DNA of 38,251 bases from Scleroderma bovista (GCA_037178675.1 JAYMGJ010000466.1:1-38251), one strand, 5' to 3'. Shown: positions 1-11,169, numbered from the stretch's first letter. Numbers and translations: made by a program. The notes: generated by a model not told the origin, from the letters alone.

Positions 1-1067
1 GAAAAAGATGTTGTGGTCAAAGTTTGCATGCTACTATAAACTAAGTTCATAATTGACTAAAGCAGGTGAAATCGTGCTGTGGAGTGATTTGTGCATGTGG
101 CTGATCCAGACAATTATTCTGAAAGATGGATTCATCACCATGGCCTTTGAATCGAAGGAGGGAAAACAATTTACTCTCACCATGCACACACTCCTGAGCA
201 GACAAAGTAAGTGGTGGATTTTGCTGGGTGTCCAAAAGCCTTTGTCCATTTTCAATTGTCGAAGACAGGAGATTTCAGTCTTTAATGAAGACAGGTGGCC
301 CTTCATACCACATACCTTCCCTTCATGATGGACTGAGTTATTCCATGTCTATCTTATCTTCACACACACTCAAACCTGTGTCACTAAGATGTTACGAGTT
401 AGTTTAGATACAAACCAATATGAGTTTGACTAATTATTTACCAGGAATATGATAGTGGGCTGAATTTCACTACTGATGCTTGGATGACAGCAAACCACCA
501 TGCACCCATTGCATCCTGTGTCCATCTGGAGCACAATGGCACAACGCTGATGATGCCATCAGACATTATTCAAGTACCTATATTAGTGGGTGACTAACAT
601 GATGTACCTTGTGAGCGCTGACATGATATCAGTCCCACACTGGTCTCGAAATGGAAACAGTGTTTGCAAGTATTCTGGAAGGTCTTGGATTAGCAGAAAA
701 GGTTTTACTTGATTCAAACTTATCTGCTAATTGGATACTTGAGAGTACTCCTAGATATTTGGTGTGATGTGTGACAATGCAATGAATAACAATGTCATGA
801 TCCAAGAGCTCTGTACACTCGAAAATAAGTTTGCTGACTCTCCAAGCCATACATGCTGTTTGTTCATATTGTGGGCCTCATTGCCAAGTCACTGATCTGC
901 AAATTCAATGGAAAGAATGCAACCATCAAAGAAGAAACTGAGCTGGCTAGATTGACAAAAGAGTTGTCTTAGGAAGAAAGCATGGTTCAGATCGAGGATG
1001 ATGGTGATGATGAAGCTATGCAGGAGATCAACAACAATGAGAGATGAATGGAATAGAATGGATGATC
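1..1067 (+). pseudogene. hAT-like transposase remnant, copy 1 (5' portion of duplicated block)
   Basis: No intact reading frame. Translating in shifting frames recovers hAT-like landmarks in order: FTTDAWMTANHHAPIASCVH with a following LEHNG near 466-540, an ILEGLGLAEKV segment near 675-705, a CDNAMNNNVMIQEL segment (the conserved hAT CDNA-N-N block) near 770-815, and LFVHIVGLIAKSLICKF near 858-905, followed by an acidic DDGDDEA stretch. Stops and frame changes separate these pieces, and some may mark old introns. The same block recurs at 29653-30708. The window starts inside the block, so its left edge is not seen. The copia element interrupts it at 1068. Assignment to hAT rests on remembered family motifs; that it is non-functional follows directly from the stops. 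Confidence 0.7.
1063..1067. repeat. 5' target-site duplication (TGATC) of the copia element
   Basis: TGATC at 1063-1067 directly precedes the 5' LTR and is repeated at 6943-6947 directly after the 3' LTR. The uninterrupted site, with a single TGATC, is present in duplication copy 2 at 30704-30708. Confidence 0.95.
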
Positions 1068-1349
1068 TGTTGAAGTCGCACGTGCACCCGGCGTAAACCG
1101 TTGACGAAGTGCGCACAAGACTGTGACCCATATTAGTGTAGACTTAGTAATAGTCCTCTTTAGAGTAGATGTTACATGTCACATGTCACGTGTCACGTGT
1201 CACACTATTTATTGTATATAAACAGTGTCCATCGCTTATATAATATAACAGCTCTTAACCAGCTACCGCTACCATCTCTGGTTGTGCACTCCACCCAACA
1301 GGTGAGTTGGAGTAGCAGTTCCTCTACGTATATAGGTATTGCTTCAACA
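1068..1349 (+). repeat. 5' LTR of copia element
   Basis: Begins TGTTGAAGTCGCA and ends GCTTCAACA, so a short inverted terminal motif (TGTTGAAG/CTTCAACA) bounds the LTR. It contains TATA-like stretches (TATATAA types near 1215-1245), compatible with a U3 promoter. Compared with the 3' LTR, I count seven substitutions, six of them C/T changes at CpG, plus a small indel region near 1195-1205. A consensus splice donor (AG|GTGAGT) lies at 1301/1302. Confidence 0.95.
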
Positions 1350-1363
1350 GGTTATGAGCCCTG
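1350..1363 (+). other. Primer-binding site, internal initiator-tRNA-Met type
   Basis: GGTTATGAGCCCTG immediately follows the LTR. It is the reverse complement of the anticodon arm of initiator tRNA-Met (CAGGGCUCAUAACC in yeast), not of a tRNA 3' end. Drosophila copia is the established precedent for priming from an internal half-tRNA fragment. The match is seen in sequence; the priming mode is inferred. Confidence 0.8.
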
Positions 1364-1445
1364 TGAGCGCACTGTGTGCAGCAATGCACCAGGCAGCGCT
1401 CCAGCTCCCTGAGCGTCGCTTTAACTAGCTTGACGCTGTGGACCA

Positions 1446-1571
1446 CAGTGAGCTCCTAGCTGAGCCCCTGCACAGCCACAAGGCGAAGTTGGTCGACGAC
1501 TTGCGCCAAACAGTGAGCTCCTAGTTGAGCACCTGTATTGCCACAGGCAAAGTTCGTCGACGACTTGCGCT
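1446..1571 (+). repeat. Two-copy 65-bp tandem repeat in the copia leader
   Basis: Two diverged units, starting at 1446 and 1511, share CAGTGAGCTCCTAG and GTCGACGACTTGCGC. They lie between the primer-binding site and the Gag start. A leader or packaging role is conceivable, but nothing in the sequence demonstrates it. Confidence 0.8.
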
Positions 1572-1700
1572 GGCATGACCTAGTCATGAGTTAGCTGTTA
1601 ACAGAAGTGCTTTCACTAGCACTCAGGTGTTTCTTCTTTTCTTGCTTGTCCGTTGTCGCATTCATTTGCTGACTCCGTTGACTCCCAACAGAACATCACC

Positions 1701-4700
1701 ATGTCCAGCGCTCTCGACAAGATGGTTCCCGTGTTCACTGGCTCCAACTGGCAGCAGTGGCACACTTCTATGCAGGCCTACCTCCGGGCACAAGGCCAAT
1801 GGTACGTTTATTCGACAACGCAACCCGCTGCCGGTCACGATGACTGAAAAGAGTGGGACGACAACACTGAGAGGGTGCTCGGAAATATCACCTTGCACCT
1901 TGCCCCCTCTATCCAGGTCGCCGTCTCGAATCTCGACAACGTTAAAGATGTCTGGGACCACCTAAAGAAGAACTTCGGCGCCCCCAGTATCGGCTCTGCC
2001 TATGCTGAGCTCAGCAAGCTCCTGGCAACTACCATCCCCGCTGGCTCTCACCCCGCTCCGGCAATCACCAAAGTGCTTAGCCACTTTGCGTATCTCAAGG
2101 ACGCCGGCTTCGAGTTCCCTGCCCCCGTGCAGGCGATGATCATTCTGTGCAAGCTCCCTCCTACTATGGAGGTCGTAGCTCAGATACTCAGCCAAACATC
2201 GCCGGATGAAATTAAAAATCTGAAGCCCGATGGGATCGTCAAGGCCGCTATGCTCTCCTTTGAGCAGAAAGGCACCTCTTCGCGCGCCGGTGGTAAGGGC
2301 CCCCAGGCCAATAAGCTTAGCGCTGTGAAGCGCAAGCCAGCTGACCCCAAGTTCGCCCAGCAGCAGCAGCAGCAAGGTGGGTCCAACAGCGGTGCGAGCA
2401 GAAACGCTCCTGCCCAAGGACAGGGAGGCTGCACTCGACGTGGCGGCAAGAAGGCTCGCACTCGCCGCGAGAACGCCCAACAGGCCGCCTTCGCTACATA
2501 CGTCCACTACGATGGACCAGAACCCACCGTCGACCCTCGTGCCTTGGCTCACACTCCCGGTGCTGCCCACTACGGCCCCCCCGCATTTGAAAATACCATC
2601 AAGGCCTTTGACTTGGCACACCGCTTGGGGGTAGAACCCTCCTGCCAGACCATCCGCACCCTCGACCAAGTCGTGTCATTGGTGAGTGCGAACCTGGACC
2701 AGCCCGAGGCCGGTCCCTCCTCGCTGAAGCGCCCTCGTCTTGAGGAGCGCATCACAATGTATGAGGAGGATGCCATCTCCTTGGGGGATGATGAACCCTT
2801 CGCCCACAAGCCTTTCGCCGATGATGAGTTCGACGAAATTGACGCGATGGTCCTCGACCGCTACAACGCGACGTCGATGGCAATGGGCGCGGAGGCCAGC
2901 CTTTTCAGGCAAGTACCTTCTGCACGCGTGCTGATCGACACTGACACACTCCCTTTACATGTGCGCTATATGCCGTCACTGTATATAGCGAGTAGTAACT
3001 ATAATATGTCATGTCGTATCTCGAGTAAAGCATATATCTGTTCGTGTCTGAATGATGCACGCTGTGCTGGCTGTAAGGGAAAAATGGTTGACGATAGTGA
3101 ACTTTCTGGTGCCTTCTGGCTACTAGACTCTGGCGCATCACGCCACTTTACTGGTGACATAGGCGATTTCGCCTCTTATAATGTGCTAAAGCGAGCGCAC
3201 TACACCAAAACGGCTAATGGTGTAGCACTAATTGCTGGCATTGGCACGGTATTACTCCGGTGCCTAGACCACAACTCAGGGGATGAGAAAGTTATCACAC
3301 TCACCCAAGTGCTCCATATGCCAGGCGCTACTGCACGCCTTATTTCTATGGGCGAAATGCTCCAGCATAACTATAAAGTCACTGGCGATAAGCGAGGCAT
3401 TAGCCTCATTCATAAAGCTGAATGCCTATGGTTTGGGCCAGACCCAGAAGACGATTGCAACGTCATTTTCGGGATTAGATCTATCCCGATAATTAGATCT
3501 AACTACATCGCCTCCGTGAGCAAAGTCGATTACGACATTATGCACTGGAGATTTGGGCACCCCTTGAAGGAAGTACTCCGACGTGCGCAAAAACATACGC
3601 AGCGCTTCCCGGAGATTCACTTTCCAACTGAGGATTGTGTTTGCCCTGGATGTGCTCTTGGCAAGATGCCCAATCGAGCTTTCCCAGAGAACGAAAGACG
3701 TGCTTCCAAGCCCTTTGAGCTGGTGCACTCTGATCTCAAATCCTTCCCAGTTACATCGTACTGGAAATTCAAATATGTTATCACCTTCTACGACGACTAT
3801 ACTTCTCACGCCTGGACTATGCCTCTTCGCTCCAGAGCTGCAGCGATTACAGCTGCCAAAGATTTCCTCGAAATGGTGCGCGTCCAACATGATACGCACG
3901 TCGTTGGATGGATGTCCGATGCCGGCGGAGAGTATAAATCCGATCTATTTGATCGAGCACTCCTTGAAAAAGGAATAAAAATATATCAAAGTGCTCCAAG
4001 AACTCCCATGCAGAATGGCTGCACCGAGCGTTTAGGGTGCACTCTCATGGATACAGCTGAGTCTATGCGGCATCAAGCCTGCATTCCTGACTCCTGGTGG
4101 GAATTTGCGTTCGCTCACGCAACTCACCTTTACAACCGTACTCCAGTAGCTCGCCTGCGATGGCGCACCCCCCATGAAATGCTTAAGGGGGAGATGCCTA
4201 ACATCGACCACCTCTGTGTATTTGGCTGTGGAGCTTTTGTCTACCTCCCAGCCTCGGCTCGAGCAAATAAGATGGCTCCCAAGTCGGAGCTTATGACCTA
4301 TGTCGGTGTTGCCCCTGGCAATGAGCGCAACTTCTTGTTTATGCGCTCCACCAATGCAGTGTTTACCGCTGCTCACGCCGTCTTTGACGAGCGTCACTTC
4401 CCTTGCTGCCCTAAGAACAGGCGCGAACCTCTCGAGAACCCTTTCGGAAGGGTAAATCCGAAACCAGCCACTGATCGACCAGGGAATTCCCCTGATGACA
4501 CCGACAGTGATGATGATGTGGAACACGACCATGGCTACCCACATCCCCAAGCGCAGGATGACGATCCAAAGCGCGAGGAACCTGAGGCTCCTGAGGAAGA
4601 GCCTAACCAAATAAATCCTCCCCGTACGCCATCTCCAGTGCCTCCACCGGCACCGAGAATGCCTTCACCAGCAAGAAATCCGCCACCTCCGGCACTGCAG

Positions 4701-6608
4701 CACCCTGGCCAAGCTGAATGCCGCCAGAATGCGCCGCGACCCCCTGCAGTGAATATCCCTGCCCGCCCCCAACGTGAACGTAGAGCGCCATTGCGCCCCG
4801 GTAACGTGTATGGTGAGCGGCGACATCCTGTCGAGCAACTCCGGGATATCGAAAGTGCCTCTCGATGGCGAGAAACAGTGGGTGAGGCCCCTAGGCCCCC
4901 ACAACCGGACACACCAGACCATGTTCCTGGTGGTTTCCCCGACACCTCTGCAACGCCCAGTGAGGAAGATGTGCAAAAGATGTGCGAGGAAGGGGGAGCA
5001 AACCTAGTCCATTTCCTGATGGGCAAAGCCCTCGAAACCCATGAGCCTCAATATGAGAGCGTCCGCAACTGGTCCTACAAGGACATTGCTCACTTACCCC
5101 AAGCTGAGCAGAAACTCTGGCGACTTGCTTGCCAAGAAGAGCTCAACGTGCTGCGAAAGCGCAAGGTCTTTGAGCTAGTTGACTGTCCCCGAGACCAGAA
5201 GGTCATTAAGAACCAATGGGTCTTCGACGTAAAGTCGGATGGCCGCAAGAAAGCCCGCTTAGTAGCAAAAGGCTTCTCCCAGGTCGAGGGATTAGATTTT
5301 GACCAGGTCTTCTCACCAGTTGTGCGCTTTGAAACAGTGCGCCTCATGCTTGCGCTTGCTGCGCTTGAGAATTGGTATATCACTGGACTCGACGTTCGGA
5401 GCGCCTACTTGTATGGCAAGCTCGACGAAGAGATCTACATGGAACAACCTGAAGGGTTTGCAGTTCCCGGGCAAGAGCGCAAAGTGCTCCGCCTCTGGCG
5501 TGCCCTCTATGGCCTCAAACAGGCCGGCCTAGCTTGGTGGCGCACACTCAATGAGTCTCTCAAAGAGCTCGGGTTTGAGCGCCTTAAGTCTGAAGCAGGC
5601 ATCTTCTTCTACAAGAAGAAAGGCACCAACATCGTCATTGGCATTATCTACGTTGACGACGTTTTATTCTGCGGCCCTAACAAGGCTGTTGTTGATGCCA
5701 TCAAAGCGCAGTTCATGCGCAAATGGGAGTGCAGAGACCTTGGAGAACCTAAGGAGTTCCTCCGAATGCGAATCACTCGCAAAGGTCATGCTATCCACTT
5801 GGACCAATGCGCGTACCTCCAAAAGGTCATCGAATGCTGCGGCATGCTTAATGCAAAGTCCGCAAGCACCCCATTGCCGGCTGGCTACTATGCCGCCAAG
5901 AACACAGAGCCTGTTGATGCAGAACTCCGCTCCTGTTTCCAGACGGTGATTGGGTCCCTTCTGTACCTTATGTTAGGCACAAGGCCCGACATTGCCTTTG
6001 CAGTCACCCATCTCTCGCGCCATGCCGCGAACCCATCCCAGGACCACCTGTCCAAAGCGCTTTATATTTGTCGCTACTTGATTGGTACACCTAATTACTC
6101 CCTAGTGTACAATGGTGGATCCGGTGCTGGCCTAATTGCATGCACAGACTCAGATTGGGGATCAGACCCTATCTCTCACCTCTCGCAGACAGGTTTCTAC
6201 CTGAAACTTGCAGATGGCTTGATCAGTTGGACTTCTCGTGTGCAGAAGACCATTGCGTACTCGTCCACTGAGGCTGAATACATGGCTTTGAGCGATTGCG
6301 CTCGCCAAGTCACCTGGATTCGGAGTTTACTCGGTGAGCTCGGCTATAAGCTGAAAGCTATCCCGATTTGCGGAGATAATCAGGGGTCCATATTCATGGC
6401 ATCCAACCCTGTAACGGAGCCTCGCTCCAAGCACATCGACATCCGCTACCACGGAATCCGCGAGTCAGTCACGAAAGGTAATGTGGAGCTATTCTTCATT
6501 GATGGTGCTGAAAATCCCGCCGATCTGCTCACCAAGAACTTACCCCGCGAGAAATTCGCGAAGTTCAGAGCTCAACTAGGCTTACAGTTTCCCTCTGGCA
6601 GCATCTAG
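1701..6608 (+). CDS. Copia Gag-Pol polyprotein (in-frame TGA in Gag)
   Basis: Single frame from ATG 1701 to TAG 6606-6608, about 1634 residues, interrupted once by TGA at 1845-1847. The frame is continuous on both sides of the stop. Gag opens with FTGSNWQQWHTSMQAYL, typical of copia Gag, followed by a KDVWDHLKKNFG segment. I see no CCHC zinc knuckle, only a basic GGKKARTRR stretch. Protease has LDSGAS with the catalytic Asp near residue 476. Integrase has HWRFGH (about 615), CVCPGC (about 647) and Asp 678, Asp 740, Glu 776, giving the expected 35-residue D-E spacing. Reverse transcriptase has YVDD at about 1317. RNase H has TDSDWG, STEAEYMA and GDNQGS. No envelope. Apart from the TGA, the enzymatic residues look intact. 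Gag and Pol are in one frame, so no frameshift is needed. Confidence 0.95.
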
Positions 6609-6643
6609 CACCTTATTCGCTGAAGTGCTCTATGTGTAGCACA

Positions 6644-6654
6644 GCGAGGGGGAG
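6644..6654 (+). other. Polypurine tract
   Basis: GCGAGGGGGAG lies directly against the 3' LTR start at 6655. This is the standard position for plus-strand priming. It follows the Pol stop by about 35 nt. Confidence 0.85.
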
Positions 6655-6942
6655 TGTTGAAGTCGCATGTGCACCCGGTGTAAACTGTCGACGAAGTGCG
6701 CACAAGACTGCGACCCATATTAGTGTAGACTTAGTAATAGTCCTCTTTAGAGTAGATGTTACATGTCACATGTCACGTGTCACAGTCACACATCACACTA
6801 TTTGTTGTATATAAACAGCGTCCATCGCTTATATAATATAACAGCTCTTAACCAGCTACCGCTACCATCTCTGGTTGTGCACTCCACCCAACAGGTGAGT
6901 TGGAGTAGCAGTTCCTCTACGTATATAGGTATTGCTTCAACA
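6655..6942 (+). repeat. 3' LTR of copia element
   Basis: 288 nt, collinear with 1068-1349 and with identical termini. Differences from the 5' LTR are mostly CpG/TpG pairs, plus a short indel around 6780-6797. It is followed by the second TGATC (6943-6947). Confidence 0.95.
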
Positions 6943-6947
6943 TGATC
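6943..6947. repeat. 3' target-site duplication (TGATC) of the copia element
   Basis: Second copy of TGATC, directly after the CA end of the 3' LTR; host sequence resumes with TGACAGAGGTAG, as in copy 2 from 30709. Confidence 0.95.
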
Positions 6948-7212
6948 TGACAGAGGTAGCAAGGATTGAGGTATGCAGCCTCTCGACATACATTTGTTTA
7001 TCTGCACCCAAATACCTCAAGCCTACTTGCCCAGTGACAAATGCTTTATATACCTGAAAGCATTCCATCTTCTGTTCCCTATCAAATGGTGAGAGACATG
7101 TTGATACAACACTTGGCTTGAAGGGTTGGAAAGTATTCAAGATGTCGACCTGTGCATTTAATCTATATGACATACATCCACTTGATGTTGAGTAGTCACT
7201 GTAATAATTTTA
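6948..7212 (+). repeat. Duplicated block, segment between hAT remnant and tandem array (copy 1)
   Basis: Homologous to 30709-31091 but lacking 118 bp (30734-30851 in copy 2). No coding frame that I can support. In copy 2 the region holds an AWWSV and a YPLLAGI-like stretch that could be decayed hAT C-terminal sequence; this is tentative. Confidence 0.6.
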
Positions 7213-8820
7213 TGGTTGTGTTCTGCATGTACCAGCCTTGGTATGATTGTACCAATGAGGTATAATGTTGCAAGCAAGTGCGAAGAAATGGGAGGATGGT
7301 GTATAATTATTTGGGGTTTGACTATAGGGGAAGGACTCTGTAATAATTGATGGACATATTCTGAAGCTTGTAAACACTTTTGATAGCCCTTGTACTATTT
7401 TAACAACTAGGTATAATATATCGAAAAAGTGCAAACAAGTGGGAAGATGGTGTACAAGTGTTGGGTGGTTGGCTATGTGGGTAGACCTCTGTAATAATTC
7501 AATGGTTGTGTTCTGCAGCTTGTAAATACTTTTAATACCATTCTTACTATTGTAACAGCTATTTAGGATGTTGCAAACAAGTGCGAACAAATGGGAAGAT
7601 GGCATACATGTGTTGGGGGTGACGATAGGGGCAGATCTCTGTAATATTTCAATGAGCACGTTCTCAGCTTGTACACACCTGTACCAGTACTTGTACCATG
7701 GTCGGGAATATGTGGAATGTTGCTAATGGGTGCAAACAAATGGAAAGGTGGTGCACAAGTGTTAGTGGTTGACCATACAGGTTGACTTCTGTGATAATTT
7801 AATGGTGGTGTTCCACAGCTTGTAAACACTTGTTGCAGCATTTGTACTATTGTTAGAACTAGGTAAAATGTTTCAAACAAGTGCGAACAAATGAGAAGGT
7901 GGAGGACAAGCATTAGATGGTTGCCTATAGTGACAGACCTCTTGAATGATTGACGTGCATGTTCCGCAGCTTGTAAACACATGGAAAAGCATTGGTACCA
8001 TTGTAGGAACTAGGTGGAACATTGCGAACAAGTGCAAACAAATGGGACGATGGTATACAAGTGTTAGGGGGTTGACTATAGGGCAGGCCTCTCTAATCAT
8101 TTGAAGGGCATATTCTGCAGCTTGCAAAAACCTGTAGCATCACCTGGATGATCCTATAGACTGGGTGGAATGTTGCGAACAAGTGCGAACGAATAGGAAG
8201 ATGGTGTACAAGTATTAGGGGGTTGACCGTTCAATGGGCATGTCCTGCAACTTGTAAAAACATATAGCAGCACCTGGATGATCTTATGGACTGGGTGGAA
8301 GTTGTAAACAAGTGTGAACAAATAGAAAGATGGTGTACAAGTGTTAGGGGGCTGGCTATAGGGGCAGGCATCTCTAATCATTCAATCGGCATGTTCTGCA
8401 GCTTGTAAAAACCTATAGCAGCTCCTGGATGATCGTATGGACTAGATGGAATGTTGTGAACGAGTGCGAACAAATAGGAAGATGGTGTACAAGTGTTAAG
8501 GGGTTGACTATAGGGGAAAAACTCTGTGATGATTTGATGGCCGTGTTATGCAGCTTGTACACACTTGTTACAGCCATTCCACTATTGGTAGAACCAGGCT
8601 CCATGTTGGAAACAAGTGCGAACAAATGGGAAGATGGTGTACAAGTGTTGGGGGTGACTATAGGGGAAAATCTCTGTAATAAGTTGATGGTCAGATTCTT
8701 CAGCTTGTAAACACATGTAGCAGCCTTTGTACTATTTTAAACACCAGAAGGAACATTGTGAACAAGTTCCAATATAGTGTACAAGTGTTGGGGGTTGCAT
8801 ACAGCAGTAGACCCCTATTG
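7213..8820. repeat. 11-unit imperfect tandem array, about 150 bp per unit (copy 1)
   Basis: Units start near 7213, 7349, 7502, 7653, 7803, 7954, 8105, 8235, 8385, 8537 and 8688. Each carries the landmarks CTGCAGCTTGTAAACAC, then AACAAGTGCGAACAAATGG, GATGGTGTACAAGTGTT, GGGGTTGACTATAGGGG and CTCTGTAATAATT. Most units are 149-152 bp; the shorter ones have internal deletions. Because the period is close to 150, minus-strand translations repeat a Pro-Asn-Thr-Cys-Thr-Pro-Ser peptide. I read this as a by-product of the repeat, since stops recur. The same array occurs at 31092-32699, so it predates the duplication. Confidence 0.9.
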
Positions 8821-8891
8821 GATCTTTAAAAGACCCAGGGTACACATCTGCATCCATTAGATGCAGGACAATACTAATAATAGGTCATTCC

Positions 8892-11143
8892 TCATTCCTC
8901 ATCCTCCTCCCTCCCCCTTTCATCATCCCCCTCCTCATGTGATTCATCATCCCCTTCTTTCTCTACCACTCTATTCTTTTTTGGAGGCTGATGGGTATTC
9001 CTTGCCTTTGCTGACTTTCACTGTCTTGCCTGTTGTAGACTCTTCTTCACCAATTGCAACACTTTGTTGGTAAGTATATCATCATACCCTTCATGCCACA
9101 TGAGGTCCATGTGCAGCATATTATTTGTCTTCACAACTCGAGAGGCTTTCTTCCTCTTCTTGCACTGCTCCTTCTCCATTGAAATTCCCTCGATCTTGTA
9201 GAACTTAGGGTTTGTCACCAGCACTATCTTGTCTTCTTCTGCCCTCCAGGTCTTTCCAGGAGTCTTTGCACTGCCTTTCATGAAGTCTGGCAAGGTCTGA
9301 AGAAGGGAGAACATCTTCCCAAGACAATCCGTGACCTCCAAGCATTCCCCCGCAGTCCTTCTCTCCATCACCTGGTGGTACTCCCAGATGTATCCTGGCT
9401 TTTTCCAGAGGGAACTCCAAGGAGATCTCCGTGCAGGCTGTTCTAGAGTTGCCTCTGGGAAGAAAATATCCATCCTTTCTGCAAAGCTGAGCTGGCGACA
9501 ACCTGCTCCTGCGCTCCCTGGTATCTCTGCATTGCAGGCCTTGAATGTACAGGCCCAGATGGTCTTATAAACCTGGTTAAGTGTCCAACTCTCCATAGCA
9601 TCCTGCAAGGAAGCAGGTTCTGGTCTGCTCCTTGGGTCTGTGAGCCAAGAATCCTGTATCTGAATCCAGAACTGGCAGGTGAATTGCACAAATAGCTTTC
9701 CCACCACTGGTTCAAGACAGAAAAACTGTTCGGACCATCTCCATGGCCGCATGATTAACCAAGGCTGCATTTGAATGGTGGTCTTCAATCTTGACCAAGT
9801 TGGCATGTTTCCGATTGGAACCTCTTCTGCACAATCCTCTAGAGGAATCCTTGGCCAGGTCGGCCTTCCATTCCTCTTCGTCAATTTTCCCTGCATTACC
9901 CTCAGCACCTGGTCATTGTATTGCTGCACCACTTTGAGATGAGGCGTCCTCTTCAGGTCTAGGTCCAGCAGGAAGAACATCCCAAACCTTCCACATACCC
10001 TTGAGAACTGGAGAAGAGAACATCCCAAACCTTCCACATACCCTTGAGAACTGGAGAAGAGTCATGGATTCTCTGACATGATAGTTGAGAATTATTGGGG
10101 TGGAGGAGGTGCATCGAATCATGTGACAGATAATGCCTGTCAGAATTCCCAGGTTGGGTGGTTCCAGTTCCTTGAGTCTCATCTGAGTCATCTGGAGTGC
10201 CCTGACACGTCTGGCCAGAAATTCAAACCAGACCTTGGATTGTATCCACAGGATAGGATCTGAAGCTATAAATATTTCGACCTGTAGGAGCGTTCAAGAT
10301 GACAGTCAAAGATATGCCTATGAAATCTCACCCTGCAAGGTAACTTGATCATCAGTACTTCTGCAGCCATCCCACTCATTCTATATTCATCTCGAACTCC
10401 ATATGACCTTTTCTTAGCCTGTCCAGAATAGATGTTGATGGCCTGCATGCATTGTTCCATATAGTCACCATTCAGGGCATACACATCCTTGTCCATTGCA
10501 AAGGTGGGCAAGTTATCATTTGGTCGGACTGCCTCATAGGCAAGATTGTAGGCACTCTTGAATGCGATGTGAGTTTGTCTCCCTCTTTCCTGGGACATCT
10601 CTGCTTGAATACCACCATAACGCCCAAGAGTGCATGTATGGTGTAGGTTCCCCTGCAGATAACCACCAGCACCAAAGGACGCTTCCAGAGAATCCAGTCA
10701 CCACAATCCTACCAGCTTTTCGTCACATGTAGGATGGATCCCAATGCCCAAGTCAACCAAAAGTTCACCATTGTTTCTGTCAGTCATGTATGGCCAATCC
10801 AGGGCAGGTATCCCTTCAATAAGAGTCTCTATGGCAGATTTATCTCCTCGGAATAAACAGCTTTTTGCCCACAGCTTGATTCCCTTGCATTCCAGGACGA
10901 AAAAGGAGCCATAGTTTGCATACCAGAGAGAATCATCCATGATGATCTCCTCCATGGTGGACTGGATCTTCTTCAATGTATGCATAGAAAAGGGGACTGC
11001 TTTGGGATGGCCAGGCTTTCTTTTTCCACCCTTTCGTGCCTTGAACCTCACTTCATCCAGAGTGAGGGATACATATGGGGCGCTCCCAACGTCTGCATGT
11101 TCGCAAATGGCAGGAAGCAAAATATTCTCCCAAAAAAAGTCTA
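8892..11143 (-). pseudogene. Truncated, mutated copy of the Ulp1-like fusion gene (3' portion)
   Basis: Collinear with 34984-32770 (exons 3 and 4 of the intact gene), cut at 11143 in mid-exon and without the protease domain. It carries two CGA-to-TGA nonsense changes relative to copy 2: at 10698-10700 (copy 2 encodes Arg in GLWRLDSL) and at 9018-9020 (copy 2 encodes Arg in ARQRKS). A 43-bp tandem duplication (9975-10017 and 10018-10060) shifts the frame. The exon 3/4 intron is retained at the homologous place (around 10280-10330). The breakpoint follows an A-rich stretch shared by both copies. Confidence 0.93.
9975..10060. repeat. 43-bp tandem duplication, only in copy 1
   Basis: The 43-nt unit beginning GAACATCCCAAACCTTCC occurs at 9975 and again at 10018; the homologous place in copy 2 (about 33857-33899) has one unit. 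It is not a multiple of three, so it breaks the reading frame. Confidence 0.95.
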
Positions 11144-11169
11144 ATAGTCTTACCCGTCCAAGACAGTCG

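Larger units (their letters stand above)
1068..6942 (+). mobile_element. Ty1/copia LTR retrotransposon, nearly complete
   Basis: An element of about 5.9 kb with two LTRs (282 and 288 nt, TG...CA ends), a primer-binding site, one long Gag-Pol frame, a polypurine tract and a 5-bp TGATC target duplication. Pol order is protease, integrase, reverse transcriptase, RNase H, which defines copia rather than gypsy. It inserted into the hAT remnant of duplication copy 1; copy 2 lacks it. An in-frame TGA in Gag suggests that this copy is not autonomous unless the stop is read through. Confidence 0.97.

Noticed and set aside
1962..2669. 235-residue antisense ORF within Gag
   Set aside because: Shadow of the GC-rich gag-pol frame; no domain and no start context.
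7210..8625. Series of minus-strand ORFs with a recurring Pro-Asn-Thr-Cys-Thr-Pro peptide
   Set aside because: Their repetition comes from the 150-bp DNA repeat with a period near a multiple of three. They overlap each other in different frames and contain no domain.
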